In this document: in pieces, positions 52,121 through 62,745 of the stretch | Numbering within the stretch: the stretch's first letter is position 1 | Layout of the letters: the number at the start of each line of letters is the position of its first letter | Assembly: GCF_027594825.1 (NCBI RefSeq) | Contig: NZ_CP088930.1 | Span: 4,649,019-4,713,018 of the forward strand | Direction: 5' to 3' | DNA from: Serratia liquefaciens | GTDB lineage: Bacteria; Pseudomonadota; Gammaproteobacteria; Enterobacterales; Enterobacteriaceae | DNA length: 64,000 nucleotides | The notes under the pieces: model-generated | What the model saw: only the letters and a program-made list of their open reading frames with translations | Databases searched by the model: none | Told to the model about the DNA's origin: nothing | Position numbers and translations under genes: made by a program

Positions 52121-52849
52121 TTAGTGTGATAAGTAATTGGCAAACTCGGTGGTCTGTGGCTGCGTGAAGTGGCTGGCATCACCTTGCTCCACCACGTGGC
52201 CGTTTTCCATGTACACCACGCGGCTGGCGGTTTTGCGCGCCACTTCCACTTCGTGGGTGACGATCACCTGGGTGATGCCGGTGCCGGCCAGCTCGCGAAT
52301 GATGCTGACGATTTGGGCGGTGATTTCGGGATCCAGCGCGGCGGTCGGCTCGTCGAACAGCAGCACCTGCGGTTCCATCATCAGCGCACGGGCAATGGCC
52401 ACACGTTGCTGCTGGCCACCGGAAAGGTGCAGCGGGAAGCGGTCGGCAAAGTCGGTCAGGCGCAAGCGCTTCAGCAACTTGTCGGCGCGCTCCATCGCCT
52501 GAGCCTTGGTCAGGCCCAGTACGCGGCACGGCGCTTCGATCAGGTTTTGCACGACGGTAAGATGAGGCCAGAGGTTGTATTGCTGGAATACCATGCCGAC
52601 GTTCTGACGCAGCTCGCGAATGGCTTTTTCGCCGGGAGCCTGCTTGAAGTCGAATTGATTGCCGGCGATCTGCAACTGACCCGAACGCGGCATTTCCAGC
52701 AGGTTCAACACCCGCAGCAATGAACTCTTCCCCGCGCCGCTTGGACCCAGCAGCACTAAAGTTTCCCCTGCTGGGCAATCCAGCGTGATGTCAAACAGCG
52801 CCTGATGTGCGCCGTAGTAGCAGTTGATACCGTTAAGTTGAATGCTCAT
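52121..52849 (-). CDS. artP: Arginine ABC transporter ATP-binding subunit ArtP
   Basis: ATPase of the arginine importer, 242 residues. Walker [10 protein letters not shown], signature [15 protein letters not shown], Walker [13 protein letters not shown] and H-loop VTHEVEVAR are all complete. First gene of artPIQM. A pair of ARG-box-like sequences lies 45-85 bases upstream of its ATG. Confidence 0.97.
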   Translation of the reverse strand: MSIQLNGINCYYGAHQALFDITLDCPAGETLVLLGPSGAGKSSLLRVLNLLEMPRSGQLQIAGNQFDFKQAPGEKAIRELRQNVGMVFQQYNLWPHLTVVQNLIEAPCRVLGLTKAQAMERADKLLKRLRLTDFADRFPLHLSGGQQQRVAIARALMMEPQVLLFDEPTAALDPEITAQIVSIIRELAGTGITQVIVTHEVEVARKTASRVVYMENGHVVEQGDASHFTQPQTTEFANYLSH

Positions 52850-52893
52850 GCGCCAGAATTGAATAGATATTGATGCCGCGAATGTTAACTTCC

Positions 52894-52932
52894 ACAGAAT
52901 ACTTATGCAATCTTTGTGCGTTAAAATTTATT
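52894..52932. promoter_or_regulatory. Candidate paired ARG boxes upstream of artP
   Basis: AGAATACTTATGCA (52896-52909) and TGCGTTAAAATTTA (52917-52930) resemble TGAATwwwwATTCA and start 21 bases apart, the ArgR pair spacing. Matches are moderate, so weak control is expected. Confidence 0.5.
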
Positions 52933-53112
52933 ACTGCGCGGCAGGATAGTAAAAGAATAGCACAAGATACCGCGAGTCAGGTTCGAAGGGGGGATTTGTC
53001 GTGCACGCTGTGAGGTATGTAGCGAAAATTCTCAAAGTGAACGAATGTTGAGCGGAATCAAGGCATTTTTTTACCCACCGGCATCAGGGCGATGACGGTG
53101 GGGCGTGTAAGC

Positions 53113-53661
53113 TTACTGGTTTTCCAATACCTGACGCAGCGTCCCGCTGGCGGCATGCGGCGGCACGTTCAGATAGCGGATATCATCCACCACCCAACAG
53201 GTGCCTTCACGCACCATCAGCACCTCATCCTGCCAGTTGACCGCGCTGCCGCCGTCCTTCTGGTAGCTGAGCTGCACGCGCAGCGGAATATTTTTGGCGT
53301 CGGTATTCGGGATGGTAGAAGCGCTGGCGACGCTGGCGCTGGTCGGACCCTGCGCGTTACCGGTAAACAGATCGCCGGTGACCTGATGTTTGCCCGGGTT
53401 CTGGTTGGCCGCCACCAGGTCCTGATACAGCACTTTACTCAGGTAAGGTTGCAGCTGCGCCAGACGGTTGCTGTCGGGCAGGGTGGTAGCGGCACCCTGT
53501 TGCAGGCGCAGATCGTAAAATTTCTGTGCGACCGTATCCGGGCCGCCTTCCACACAACCGCCGGTACGGGAGCCGATATCCTTGAATGCCGGTTCGACGG
53601 TGGTGCAGGCACTCAGTAACAGCGCTAAGGGCAAAACAGCCGCAATCGTTTTTGTTTTCAT
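53113..53661 (-). CDS. ybjP: Lipoprotein YbjP
   Basis: A 182-residue predicted lipoprotein: signal peptide with lipobox LLSAC (Cys19). Conserved segments shared with E. coli YbjP are CVEGGPDTVAQKFYDLR, ASASTIPNTDAKNIPLRV and WQDEVLMVREGTCWVVDDIRYL. Function unknown; Asp is not at position 2 after Cys, so outer-membrane sorting is expected. It is divergent from ybjQ. Confidence 0.92.
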   Translation of the reverse strand: MKTKTIAAVLPLALLLSACTTVEPAFKDIGSRTGGCVEGGPDTVAQKFYDLRLQQGAATTLPDSNRLAQLQPYLSKVLYQDLVAANQNPGKHQVTGDLFTGNAQGPTSASVASASTIPNTDAKNIPLRVQLSYQKDGGSAVNWQDEVLMVREGTCWVVDDIRYLNVPPHAASGTLRQVLENQ

Positions 53662-53822
53662 CTCATTACCTTATGTGAAAGTCTCTACCATGAAGACCAT
53701 TAGCCTACAGTATAAATGCGATTTCAGGCCTTGCATTCGTACTGCGTGCCATTTCAATACAGAACATAATGCCAAATCAATGGTCAGATAAGTGCGATGA
53801 ATCAATCAAGCAAGGAGTTTTC

Positions 53823-54146
53823 ATGCAGCTTTCCACTACCCCGACCCTGGAAGGGTTTACTATTACCGAGTACTGCGGCGTTGTCACCGGCGAGGCCATT
53901 TTGGGCGCCAATATTTTCCGTGATTTTTTTGCCGGTGTGCGTGACATCGTGGGTGGCCGTTCGGGCGCTTATGAGAAAGAGCTGCGTAAAGCGCGCCTGA
54001 TTGCCTTCCGGGAGTTGGAAGAGCAGGCGAAAGAATTGGGGGCCAACGCGGTGGTCGGCATTGATATCGATTACGAAACCGTCGGTAAAGACAGCAGCAT
54101 GTTAATGGTGACCGTCAGCGGTACCGCGGTGAAAGTCAGCCGCTAA
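53823..54146 (+). CDS. ybjQ: UPF0145 family protein YbjQ
   Basis: A 107-residue cytosolic protein of the UPF0145/YbjQ family, which forms ring-like pentamers in solved structures. Key parts are [17 protein letters not shown] and [17 protein letters not shown]. Function unknown. The ATG at 53823 has AAGGAG; a longer frame from 53769 lacks one. Between ybjP and the DUF3300 gene; terminator at 54156-54187. Confidence 0.94.
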   Translation: MQLSTTPTLEGFTITEYCGVVTGEAILGANIFRDFFAGVRDIVGGRSGAYEKELRKARLIAFRELEEQAKELGANAVVGIDIDYETVGKDSSMLMVTVSGTAVKVSR

Positions 54147-54155
54147 TCCTTTCTT

Positions 54156-54187
54156 TGCCCCCGGCCATGACCGGGGGCATTCGTTTA
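54156..54187. terminator. Terminator between ybjQ and the DUF3300 gene
   Basis: TGCCCCCGG (54156-54164) pairs with CCGGGGGCA (54171-54179), followed on the plus strand by TTCGTTT. It overlaps the last bases of the convergent DUF3300 gene. Confidence 0.8.
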
Positions 54188-55702
54188 TCCTACTTTGTGT
54201 TCTTCCACTTTTAGCGGGCGATGTTCCTGCGGTTTGGCCGCTGGGGCAGGGTGATGCTGTGCCTGTTGAATCTGCGGCTGATGGAACGGTGTCGGTGCGT
54301 TATGCGACATCATGGCATTTGGCCGTGGTTGAACCGGCTGTGGGTGAAGAATGTTAGCCTTGGGCGCGACGTGTTCGACAGGTTTGATGGCCGGCAGCTG
54401 CGCCCTTTGCTGTACGCTGACAGGTGTCGGTAGATGTTGTTCAGACGTACGAGCCGGTCGGATCTCGGCCTGATGAACGGGGGCCGAGACTGTCGCTGAG
54501 TGCGGGCGCACGGCCGCCTGTGTTGAATGAGCGAAACTCGGCAGGGTCATTGGCTGCTGAACATGGGCGACCGGCGTCACTGCATGGGGGGCCGACGTTC
54601 CTGCATGGGTAAAGTTCGGCGCCGTCATCGGTTGGTGTTCATTGGCTGCGACGGGCGGCGTAAAATGTGGCTGTTGCAGGTTGGCAACCTTAGGGGCTGC
54701 ATAAGGCGTTGGTGCGGCAAAATGCGGCACCTGATTGACTGGCGCGTTGTGGTAGTTATTCACCGTGGTGCTGCGATTCACATTATTGTATTGGTTGATA
54801 TTGGTGACACGGTTAATCACCGTGGTGGAGTGCGAGATATAAGGCGCATTGTTATAAACCACCGGTTGACGCCGATCATTCCAGCGCACGTCCCAGCTAT
54901 GCCAGCCGTCATTATGCTGGTTGATCAATGCCCCGACCGCGACGCCCACGCCAAAACTGATCGCGCCTGCCGCCAGCATATCGCCACTGCTGTAGCCTGA
55001 GGCACTCTGATAGTGATAGCTCGGGTAGGCGGGGACGGGCTCGCCATAGGCCACCCAGGGATCGTAACGCGGCACGTAAACCACATCCGGCTGGCTGGGC
55101 TCAATGACAATGGTTTGCGCCGGCGCAACCACGACGCTTTGCGGATAGGGTTGCGGTTCAACGTATCGGGTCGAGGGCGTGACGACCACCCTTTGCTGTG
55201 GCGACGTTTTCAGCGAGCCTTTGGCGGCGGCGCGTTGGCGCATGACCTGAATGGCGTTCATCACGTCGGTAGGGTCGTTGAGATAAGCGCTGCCCAGCGC
55301 GGTGGTCCAGGGAATATTTTTGGCCATCTGATCCAGCACGTCAGGAAACAGTACCAAACCGCGTACGCTGGGGTCCCAGGGTTGGGCATCAGCGGCCGCG
55401 GTGAGCGCCGCCGGTTGCAGGCCGCGGTTTTGCGCCAGCCAGCCATCCGCCGCGCTGATTTGATCGGGATAACCCGCTGCGGCCAGCACCTGCGCCAACA
55501 GTTTGTCAGGAAAAAGCGCCACCGGGCTGACCAGTTGATACAATTGATCGGCACTCAGTGGCGTATAGGTTGATGCTGCCGCGGGCGTGGCCACAGCAGG
55601 TGCGGTTCCCCCCATGGTATTGGCCACCGTTTTTTGGTCACAGCCGCTGAGCGGCAGCATGGCGATGCAGATCAGCCAGGCGACAGGGTTGAGCTTAAAC
55701 AT
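54185..55702 (-). CDS. DUF3300 lipoprotein with long low-complexity tail
   Basis: A 505-residue predicted lipoprotein: lipobox LPLSGC (Cys21), then an Ala/Thr/Pro linker. Residues about 48-260 are the DUF3300 domain (ADQLYQLVSPVALFPDKLLAQVLAAAGYP; WDPSVRGLVLFPDVLDQM; VVYVPRYDPWVAYG). A glycine-rich hydrophobic stretch follows (AAGAISFGVGVAVGALI, about 243-262), then Asn/Thr-rich repeats, then about 170 residues rich in Pro, His, Gln and Ala. Function unknown. The tail is probably disordered and may span the periplasm or contact peptidoglycan. The gene interrupts the ybjQ-amiD order of E. coli. Confidence 0.85.
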   Translation of the reverse strand: MFKLNPVAWLICIAMLPLSGCDQKTVANTMGGTAPAVATPAAASTYTPLSADQLYQLVSPVALFPDKLLAQVLAAAGYPDQISAADGWLAQNRGLQPAALTAAADAQPWDPSVRGLVLFPDVLDQMAKNIPWTTALGSAYLNDPTDVMNAIQVMRQRAAAKGSLKTSPQQRVVVTPSTRYVEPQPYPQSVVVAPAQTIVIEPSQPDVVYVPRYDPWVAYGEPVPAYPSYHYQSASGYSSGDMLAAGAISFGVGVAVGALINQHNDGWHSWDVRWNDRRQPVVYNNAPYISHSTTVINRVTNINQYNNVNRSTTVNNYHNAPVNQVPHFAAPTPYAAPKVANLQQPHFTPPVAANEHQPMTAPNFTHAGTSAPHAVTPVAHVQQPMTLPSFAHSTQAAVRPHSATVSAPVHQAEIRPARTSEQHLPTPVSVQQRAQLPAIKPVEHVAPKANILHPQPVQPRPNAMMSHNAPTPFHQPQIQQAQHHPAPAAKPQEHRPLKVEEHKVG

Positions 55703-55891
55703 GAGCGACTCACTTTTATCAGCGCAGGTAATACTATGAAGCTATCATCTGCCATGGAGTCCGCCAGCGCAGCGCAACACTCACTTGCACATCTGGCCTC
55801 TCTGTCATCATTTATTGATCAACTTGATTATTGGATACAGATTAATCAATTTAAGTTACAAATTTGAGCCGCTAGCCGGCAGGAGGGATTC

Positions 55892-56728
55892 GTGAAAATC
55901 TGGCCAGGGATATTTGCTGCCGCATTGCTTGCCGGCTGCCAAAGCGCGCCGCAAAGCACCACCATTGACCGGGGCGACTATCAGTTGGAAACCCTGCATC
56001 AGGCGCAGGGAGCAGACCAGCGCATTCGTTTTCTGGTGATGCATTACACCGCAGAAGATTTTCATTCCTCGCTTAAAACCCTGACGGATGAACACGTCAG
56101 CGCGCACTATCTGCTGCCCGCGCACCCGCCATTGGTACAGGGCAAACCGGTGGCGTTTCAACTGGTGCCTGAAGCCCTGCGCGCATGGCATGCCGGGGCC
56201 AGCACCTGGCGCGGCAGAACTAACCTGAATGATACCTCGATAGGGATTGAAATCGTCAATCGCGGGTTCAACCACACCCTGTTGTTTACCCATTGGCAGC
56301 CCTATACGCCGCAGCAAATAGCCCTGTTGATCCCGCTGAGCCGCGACATCATTCAGCGCTATGGCATTCAACCGACCGACGTAGTGGGGCACAGCGATAT
56401 AGCGCCCCAGCGCAAGCAGGACCCGGGTCCGTTATTCCCCTGGCGGCAACTGGCGCAGGCCGGTATTGGCGCCTGGCCGGACGAGCAACAGGTGCAGAAG
56501 CTGCTGGCCGGGCGCGACAGGCGGGCGACCGTGCCCCTGGCGCCCCTGATTGAAAAGCTGGCGCGTTACGGTTATGGCATTGACGCTCAGTGGGACGTCA
56601 GGCAGCAGAAGAACGTGCTGGCGGCGTTTCAGATGCATTTCCGGCCCAGCGATTATCGCGGTGAGCCGGATGCGGAGACAGAGGCGATCGTTGATGCATT
56701 GCTGTTGAAGTACGGCGCGGCCCGCTAA
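55892..56728 (+). CDS. amiD: N-acetylmuramoyl-L-alanine amidase AmiD (outer-membrane lipoprotein)
   Basis: A zinc amidase that cleaves the MurNAc-L-Ala bond, also acting on anhydro-muropeptides. It is 278 residues with lipobox LLAGC (Cys16). The amidase_2 domain holds VMHYTAED (first zinc His), HAGASTWRGRTNLND and GHSDIAPQRKQDPGP (second His and Asp). The C-terminal part (about 205-278) is a peptidoglycan-binding-like helical domain. Start is GTG at 55892 with AGGAGG upstream. Its stop abuts the convergent ybjS stop with no gap. Confidence 0.94.
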   Translation: MKIWPGIFAAALLAGCQSAPQSTTIDRGDYQLETLHQAQGADQRIRFLVMHYTAEDFHSSLKTLTDEHVSAHYLLPAHPPLVQGKPVAFQLVPEALRAWHAGASTWRGRTNLNDTSIGIEIVNRGFNHTLLFTHWQPYTPQQIALLIPLSRDIIQRYGIQPTDVVGHSDIAPQRKQDPGPLFPWRQLAQAGIGAWPDEQQVQKLLAGRDRRATVPLAPLIEKLARYGYGIDAQWDVRQQKNVLAAFQMHFRPSDYRGEPDAETEAIVDALLLKYGAAR

Positions 56729-57739
56729 TTAAAGGCCGTGCAGTTTACCGTGTTCTTTCAGCCAGCGAGCGGTGCGGGAAATGCCTTCATCGAGCGAAAC
56801 GATGGGCCGGTAATCCAACTCCTGCTGGGCACGGGTGGTGTCCAGCGTCAGATCAAAATTGAGCTTGGCGACCCCATAGTGGGTCAGCACCGGCTCTTTC
56901 TCGCTTTTGCTGCCGAGTTTCTCCATGCCGCGCGCCATCATATCGAGCATGGGGTAGGGCACTGAGCGGATCCGGCACTTCATTCCCAGTTCGTCAATTA
57001 ACTGCTGCACCACGCTGCGCAACTGACGTGGCTGCTGGTTGGTGATGTTATAAGCACGGCCGGACGGGGTATTTTCTTTCTGGGTGGCCAGCCACATGGC
57101 ATGCACCGCATTTTCCAGATAGGTCATGTCCACCAGTGCCGCGCCGCCGCGTGGCAGCAGCAGGTTGCCGTAGCGTTTGATCATCTGCAACAGGCGCGGC
57201 AGCATCACTTTGTCATGCGGCCCGAACAACCCCTGAGGACGCAGGATGGTGAAGTGGGTTTGCGGGTTGGACATCGCCAACTGCTGGATCACCTGTTCAC
57301 CGGCGGCTTTGCTGCGCGCAAACTCGTTGGCATAGCGCGCAGGGCGGAAGTCTTCGGTAATGTTGCGATGGTGATGGTAATCGAAGTAGATCGCCGGCGA
57401 AGAGATATGGATAAACTGCGAAACGCCGTAGGCCGCTGCCCACTCGCCCAAGCGACGGGTAGCGCGCACGTTGGCCAGTTCGAAGGCTTCTTCGGTGCCC
57501 CACGGCGAGGTGAAGCTGGAACAGTGCCACAGCACGTCCACGTCGGCCAGCATGGCTTTGGCCTGCGATGAGATCAGGTTGGTGAGATCGGCATGAATGA
57601 ATTCAGCGCCCATTTTTTCCAGCAGACTGCCCATGGCCTGGTTGCGGCCGGTGGCACGCACTTTAATGCCCTGGCGGCGGAGATATTCAACGGCGTTACG
57701 GCCTAACCCACTGGTTGCACCGGTGACCAATACCTTCAT
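56729..57739 (-). CDS. ybjS: NAD-dependent epimerase/dehydratase family protein YbjS
   Basis: An extended SDR protein of 336 residues: NAD loop [16 protein letters not shown], active-site region [12 protein letters not shown] with [13 protein letters not shown] holding the YxxxK-like pair. Substrate unknown; it resembles 3-beta-hydroxysteroid dehydrogenase/isomerase-type proteins. ATG at 57739; seven extra residues upstream are not supported. Same strand as ybjT, 157 bases downstream of it. Confidence 0.92.
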   Translation of the reverse strand: MKVLVTGATSGLGRNAVEYLRRQGIKVRATGRNQAMGSLLEKMGAEFIHADLTNLISSQAKAMLADVDVLWHCSSFTSPWGTEEAFELANVRATRRLGEWAAAYGVSQFIHISSPAIYFDYHHHRNITEDFRPARYANEFARSKAAGEQVIQQLAMSNPQTHFTILRPQGLFGPHDKVMLPRLLQMIKRYGNLLLPRGGAALVDMTYLENAVHAMWLATQKENTPSGRAYNITNQQPRQLRSVVQQLIDELGMKCRIRSVPYPMLDMMARGMEKLGSKSEKEPVLTHYGVAKLNFDLTLDTTRAQQELDYRPIVSLDEGISRTARWLKEHGKLHGL

Positions 57740-57896
57740 AACGAACTCTATTCTCACCAAAAATCAGAATGCTGACGGCCTTCAGCGGCGTTCCAGCAAA
57801 TAAGATGCCATTCTTCCGTTATTTCGTGCGCTATGCAATCGGAAAGGACCTAACCGCCGCAGTAAACTGTGCGGTTGATCGACAAATAAACGATGT

Positions 57897-59336
57897 TCAG
57901 GACATATTACGCGGGTTCTCTTCGGCCAGCCTGGCGATACGGCGTGCCATACCGCGAAAAATGAACAGGTGAGCGGGCATCATGGCGAACCAATACAGCA
58001 GCCCGCTAAAACCGGCAGGGTGCCACCAGGCACGCACATCCAGGGTGCGGTGGTCGCCATGATCTTTGATGGTGAACACCAGCCGGCCCAACCCCGGTGC
58101 TTTCATACCGAACAGCAACGCCAACTGCCGCAGCGGTTTGATGGTAATGACCTTCCAGCCATCGACCAGGTCGCCAATGGCCAACGTCTCACGCTGGGGG
58201 CGGCCATAAACCACGCGATTGCCGATCATGTCGTCCATGCGGGCACGGATTTTCCACAGGATATTGGCGTAAAAATAGCCCTCTTTCCCGCCCAGTTGCT
58301 GCACCGTATGCCACAGTGCCTGGCTGGATGCCTGGGTTTCCAGCGAACAGCCCGCCTGTTTCGGGTAGAAGCCATAGCCTGGTCGCCAGCGGGCTCGCGC
58401 TTCCGGATCGTAGCCCCAGTCGGCGGAGTCGACCACTTCTTCCTCGCGCCGCAGGGTAGCCGTCACCGCCTGATCGAAGGTTTGCAGCGTCTGCGGAATC
58501 AGCGCCTGTAGCGGTTTACCGTCGGCGGGAAGATCGTGGTTCAACCCCTGGATCAACGCATTGGCGATCGAGGTGGGTACCGAGGTGATCATGCTGATGA
58601 ACCATACCGAGATAAACCGGGTGGGTAAGGGGATGGGGATCAGCCAGCGTTTTTTGCCGCTGATGGCAATGAAGCGTTCAAACATGGTTTGATAACTGAT
58701 GTACTCCGGGCCGGCGACGTCAAAAATGCGGTTTTCTTCCGCCGGGTGCGCCAGCAGATCGGCCAGATACACCAGCAGATTTTCCAACGCGACCGGCGAG
58801 GATTTGGAGCGCACCCAACGCGGTGGGGTCAGCACCGGCAGGTTGTAGACCATATCGCGCATAATTTCGAAGGCCGCCGAACCGGGGCCGACAATGATGC
58901 TGGCGCGCAACTCGGTGACCGGTACGCCGCTCTGGCGCAAGATCTCCCCGGTCAGCTTGCGTGCTACCAGGTGCGGTGAGCTCTCGCCTTCCGGTTGCAG
59001 CGCACCGAGAAAAATGACCTGTTTTACGCTGGCGTTGCGTAGCGCATCGCGCAGGTTTTCCGCCGCCTGGCGTTCTTTTTCGATAAAGTCATCACCGTCG
59101 CCCATGCCGTGGATCAGATAATAAACGGCGTCGATCTCCCACAGCGCGGCGGTCAGGGTTTCCGGTTGGTAGACGTCCACGTACTGGCAGTTGACCTGCG
59201 GCCAATGCTGCTCCTGAAGCCATTCGAGGCGGCGCGCGGCGGCGGTAATGCTGTGTCCCTGTTCGATCAGGTGGGGAATCAGGTTCTGGCCAATATAGCC
59301 GCTGGCTCCAAGAACCAATACGCGTTGAGGTGTCAT
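57897..59336 (-). CDS. ybjT: SDR / DUF2867 fusion protein YbjT
   Basis: A 479-residue two-part protein. Residues 1-~290 are an atypical SDR with NAD(P) loop [13 protein letters not shown] and [12 protein letters not shown]; residues ~320-479 are DUF2867, a START/SRPBCC-like lipid-binding fold (ENIL-type [12 protein letters not shown], ending in hydrophobic [19 protein letters not shown]). Function unknown; the tail suggests membrane or lipid contact. ATG at 59336 gives [13 protein letters not shown]. As in E. coli, between ybjS and ltaE, with a DUF1294 gene inserted. Confidence 0.92.
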   Translation of the reverse strand: MTPQRVLVLGASGYIGQNLIPHLIEQGHSITAAARRLEWLQEQHWPQVNCQYVDVYQPETLTAALWEIDAVYYLIHGMGDGDDFIEKERQAAENLRDALRNASVKQVIFLGALQPEGESSPHLVARKLTGEILRQSGVPVTELRASIIVGPGSAAFEIMRDMVYNLPVLTPPRWVRSKSSPVALENLLVYLADLLAHPAEENRIFDVAGPEYISYQTMFERFIAISGKKRWLIPIPLPTRFISVWFISMITSVPTSIANALIQGLNHDLPADGKPLQALIPQTLQTFDQAVTATLRREEEVVDSADWGYDPEARARWRPGYGFYPKQAGCSLETQASSQALWHTVQQLGGKEGYFYANILWKIRARMDDMIGNRVVYGRPQRETLAIGDLVDGWKVITIKPLRQLALLFGMKAPGLGRLVFTIKDHGDHRTLDVRAWWHPAGFSGLLYWFAMMPAHLFIFRGMARRIARLAEENPRNMS

Positions 59337-59481
59337 TAGCGCTGCCTTATGCAGTGGAAGTCGATGACAGCATGCCAAACTCAGGGTTTAAATGCACTTT
59401 TTGTGTGGTTATGCGGGCGTTGCATCCACCGTCAGGCAGCGTCACACTACGCACCGTTTGTCCGTGCTAAGCCGAAAAAAC

Positions 59482-59829
59482 ATGAAACTCAATGCCGTTT
59501 GTTATGCCCTGTTAGGTCTGGCGCTGATCGCCAGTTTATTTTTCCTGCATCCGATTTGGATGTGGTGGCTGTTGGCTAACCTGCTGACGTTATTGGTGTA
59601 CGGTGTCGATAAACTGGCCGCGCGCAAGGGATGGCGTCGGGTGCCTGAAAGCACGTTATTGGTGTTCGGGCTGGTGGGGGGCTGGATTGGGGCGATTGTC
59701 GCGCAGCAATTGTTCCGTCACAAAACCCAGAAACAGCCGTTCAAAAGTTGGTTTATCTTCAGCGTAGTGTTGAACGTCGCGGCGACGCTGGCGATCTGGT
59801 ACTGGGTTTACGGCCGCTGGATCCTCTAA
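59482..59829 (+). CDS. DUF1294 small membrane protein
   Basis: A 115-residue membrane protein with three or four helices and the family motif YGVDKLAARKGWRRVPESTLL followed by GGWIGAIVAQQLFRHKTQK. Some members are fused to a cold-shock domain; this one is not. Function unknown. ATG at 59482. It lies between divergent ybjT and convergent ltaE, and has no counterpart at this place in E. coli as far as I recall. Confidence 0.88.
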   Translation: MKLNAVCYALLGLALIASLFFLHPIWMWWLLANLLTLLVYGVDKLAARKGWRRVPESTLLVFGLVGGWIGAIVAQQLFRHKTQKQPFKSWFIFSVVLNVAATLAIWYWVYGRWIL

Positions 59830-59866
59830 AACACGGGGCGTGTTAGCGCCCCGTTGAGGCAATGCA

Positions 59867-60883
59867 TCAGGCATGCTGCCTGAGGAATTGTTGCCACAAA
59901 TCGACGACCCGCTGTAAATCCTGACGGCTGACGTCGAGGTGGGTCAGAATGCGCGTCAGCGGCCCGCTGCTGATCAGCACGCCGCGCTCCCGCATCCAGG
60001 GGCCCAGTTTAGCCGCCAATTCGGCGGATTGACGCAGGTATAACACGTTGGTTTGCGCGCCCGGTTCGGCGATCTCCACGCCAATATTTTGCAGCTGCTG
60101 CTCCAGCCACCTGGCGTTATCGTGATCTTCTCGCAGCCGTTCGACATTATGCTCCAGCGCATAGAGTCCCGCTGCGGCCAGGATGCCGGCCTGGCGCAGG
60201 CCGCCGCCGGTCATTTTGCGCCAGCGTATCGCTTGCTGAATAAAGGCTTCGCTGCCGCACAGCAACGAGCCTACCGGAGCGCCCAGCCCTTTTGACAGGC
60301 AAATGGTGAAGGTGTCGCAATACTGGACGATCTCTTTCAGCGGCACATTCAGCGCGATGGCGGCGTTGAAGATGCGCGCCCCGTCGATATGCAGTGCCAG
60401 CTTGTGTTCACGGCTGAATTGCCAGGCCTGTTGCAGGTACGCCAGCGGTAACACGCGGCCGCTGATGGTGTTTTCCAGGCTCAGCAGTCGGGTTCTGGCA
60501 AAGTGAATATCATCGGGTTTAATGGCCGCCGCAACCTTGTCCAGCGGCAGGGTACCGTCCGGGTTGGCTTCAATCGGCTGCGGTTGGATGCTACCCAATA
60601 CCGCGGCACCGCCGGCTTCGTATTTATAGTTATGCGCCTGCTGGCCGACAATGTATTCGTCACCGCGCTGGCAATGGCTCAGTAGCGCCACCAGGTTTGC
60701 CTGGGTGCCGCTCGGCAAGAACAGCGCCGCCTCTTTACCGGACAGGCTAACCGCTTCCGCCTCCAGTGCGTTGACCGTGGGGTCATCGCCGTATACATCA
60801 TCACCGACTTCGGCCTGGGCCATGGCTTCGCGCATAGCGGTGCCGGGGCGAGTGACGGTGTCGCTGCGTAGATCAATAAGCAT
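59867..60883 (-). CDS. ltaE: Low-specificity L-threonine aldolase
   Basis: A PLP-dependent aldolase, 338 residues, that splits L-threonine and L-allo-threonine to glycine and acetaldehyde. N-terminal DLRSDTVTRP, PSGTQANLVAL, HIDGARIFNAA (PLP-binding Asp) and CLSKGLGAPVGS (PLP lysine) are all intact. The ATG at 60883 gives MLIDLRSDTVT; six residues upstream in the frame are not supported. It is downstream of poxB on the same strand, as in E. coli. Confidence 0.96.
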   Translation of the reverse strand: MLIDLRSDTVTRPGTAMREAMAQAEVGDDVYGDDPTVNALEAEAVSLSGKEAALFLPSGTQANLVALLSHCQRGDEYIVGQQAHNYKYEAGGAAVLGSIQPQPIEANPDGTLPLDKVAAAIKPDDIHFARTRLLSLENTISGRVLPLAYLQQAWQFSREHKLALHIDGARIFNAAIALNVPLKEIVQYCDTFTICLSKGLGAPVGSLLCGSEAFIQQAIRWRKMTGGGLRQAGILAAAGLYALEHNVERLREDHDNARWLEQQLQNIGVEIAEPGAQTNVLYLRQSAELAAKLGPWMRERGVLISSGPLTRILTHLDVSRQDLQRVVDLWQQFLRQHA

Positions 60884-60989
60884 AAAAATCCTTAGCGCCA
60901 ATGAGAGGAACGGTTTCTATCATAGCGGGATTATTGCGTGGCAAAAACGGAAAGTGACAGGCGCGGCGGTAGCCGCGCCTGCAGAAGGG

Positions 60990-62711
60990 TTAACGCAACC
61001 AGTTGGTTTTCGCCAGTTCGACCACTTCATCGCCGCGGCCGTTGATGATCGCCCGCAGCATATACAGGCTAAAGCCCTTGGCCTGCTCGAATTTGATCTG
61101 CGGCGGCATCGCCAGCTCCTGCTTGGCGGTGACGACATCCAGCAACGCCGGGCCGGGGTGTGCCAGCATTTCCTGCAGTGCGCCGTCCAGATCCGAAGCT
61201 TTCTCCACGCGAATGCCCTTGATGCCGGCGGCGTTGGCTATCGCCGCAAAGTCAGGGTTATGCAGGTCGGTGCCGTCGGTCAGATAGCCCCCGGCCTTCA
61301 TTTCCATGGCCACAAAGCCCAAAACGCTGTTGTTGAAGATCACAATCTTGACCGGCAGTTTTAGCTGGGCTAACGACAGGAAGTCGCCCATCAGCATAGT
61401 GAAACCGCCGTCGCCGCACATGGCGATCACCTGTTTGTTCGGTTCGGTTGCCTGTGCGCCAATCGCCTGTGGCATGGCGTTGGCCATCGAACCGTGGTTG
61501 AACGAACCGAGCAGGCGGCGTTTGCCGTTCATCTTCAGATAGCGTGCAGCCCAAACCGTCGGCGTGCCGACGTCGCAGGTGAAGATGGCGTCGTCGCTGG
61601 CGTACTGACTGAGCTGCTGTGCCAGATACTGCGGGTGAATAGGCTGGTCGTCGTTGGCGGTGGCCAGGCCATCCAGATCCTTGCGCGCGTTGCGGTAGTG
61701 CTCCAGGGCCTTGTCGAGAAAGGCACTGTCGCTCTTGGGTTCCAACTGCGGCAGCAGGGCGGTGAGGGTGGTGTTGATGTCGCCCACCAGCGCCATATTG
61801 ACCGGGCAATGTGCCCCGATGCTGCCAGGGTTGATGTCGATCTGAATGATATTGGCATTGGTTGGATAAAACGCGCGGTACGGAAATTGAGTGCCGAGCA
61901 GCACCAGGGTATCGGCGTTCATCATCGCGTGGTAGCCGGAAGAGAAACCGATCAGGCCGGTCATGCCGACGCTATAGGGGTTGTCCCATTCGATATGCTC
62001 TTTACCGCGCAAAGCATGCACCACCGGTGCCTGCAACAGTTCTGCCAGCTTGACCACTTCATCATGAGAACTGGCGCAGCCGCTGCCGCACATCAGCGTA
62101 ATGTTCTTCGCCTTGTTCAGGGTTGCAGCCAGCTTGTTCAACTCGCTCATGGGCGGCTGCACCAGCGGTAGCGCAGGGGTGTGCCATACCATGCTGGCGT
62201 CTTCCGGCGCCATGCGCAACGCCACGTCCCCCGGCAGCACAATCACCGACACGCCGCGATTGAGGATCGCTTTGCGCATGGCAATCTCCAGCACCCGCGG
62301 CAGCTGTTCCGGATTGGAAACCAGTTCGCAGTAGTGGCTGCATTCGCGGAACAGTTCTTGTGGGTGAGTTTCCTGGAAGTAGCCGCTGCCAATCTCGCTG
62401 GAGGGAATATGGGCGGCGATGGCCAGCACCGGCACGTGGTTGCGGTGGCAGTCGAACAGACCGTTGATCAGGTGCAGGTTGCCGGGCCCACAAGATCCGG
62501 CGCAGACCGCCAGTTGGCCGGTAAGCTGGGCTTCGGCACCGGCGGCAAAGGCGGCGACCTCTTCGTGGCGTGTGCCCAGCCATTCGATGGTGCCCATACG
62601 GTGCAGGCTGTCGCTGAGGCCGTTAAGCGAATCGCCGGTGACGCCCCAAATGCGTTTCACACCGGCCTGTTCCAGAGTTTTGGCGATCAGCGTGGCTACG
62701 GTTTGCTTCAT
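60990..62711 (-). CDS. poxB: Pyruvate dehydrogenase (ubiquinone)
   Basis: A peripheral membrane flavoprotein that decarboxylates pyruvate to acetate and CO2 and passes electrons to ubiquinone. It is 573 residues, with the ThDP/FAD plan: PYR domain ([18 protein letters not shown]), FAD domain, and PP domain with [17 protein letters not shown]. The C-terminal segment after about 550 ([27 protein letters not shown]) is the lipid-activated membrane anchor. ATG at 62711 ([15 protein letters not shown]). In E. coli it is RpoS-dependent and lies between hcr and ltaE, as here. Confidence 0.97.
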   Translation of the reverse strand: MKQTVATLIAKTLEQAGVKRIWGVTGDSLNGLSDSLHRMGTIEWLGTRHEEVAAFAAGAEAQLTGQLAVCAGSCGPGNLHLINGLFDCHRNHVPVLAIAAHIPSSEIGSGYFQETHPQELFRECSHYCELVSNPEQLPRVLEIAMRKAILNRGVSVIVLPGDVALRMAPEDASMVWHTPALPLVQPPMSELNKLAATLNKAKNITLMCGSGCASSHDEVVKLAELLQAPVVHALRGKEHIEWDNPYSVGMTGLIGFSSGYHAMMNADTLVLLGTQFPYRAFYPTNANIIQIDINPGSIGAHCPVNMALVGDINTTLTALLPQLEPKSDSAFLDKALEHYRNARKDLDGLATANDDQPIHPQYLAQQLSQYASDDAIFTCDVGTPTVWAARYLKMNGKRRLLGSFNHGSMANAMPQAIGAQATEPNKQVIAMCGDGGFTMLMGDFLSLAQLKLPVKIVIFNNSVLGFVAMEMKAGGYLTDGTDLHNPDFAAIANAAGIKGIRVEKASDLDGALQEMLAHPGPALLDVVTAKQELAMPPQIKFEQAKGFSLYMLRAIINGRGDEVVELAKTNWLR

Positions 62712-62745
62712 AATTCCCCCAAGCGTTGTAAAGGCCCCTTCATCT

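Noticed and set aside
53074..53102. Hairpin CCCACCG/CGGTGGG past the ybjP stop taken as a terminator
   Set aside because: On the ybjP strand it is followed by A residues and not by T residues, so it does not fit a Rho-independent terminator.
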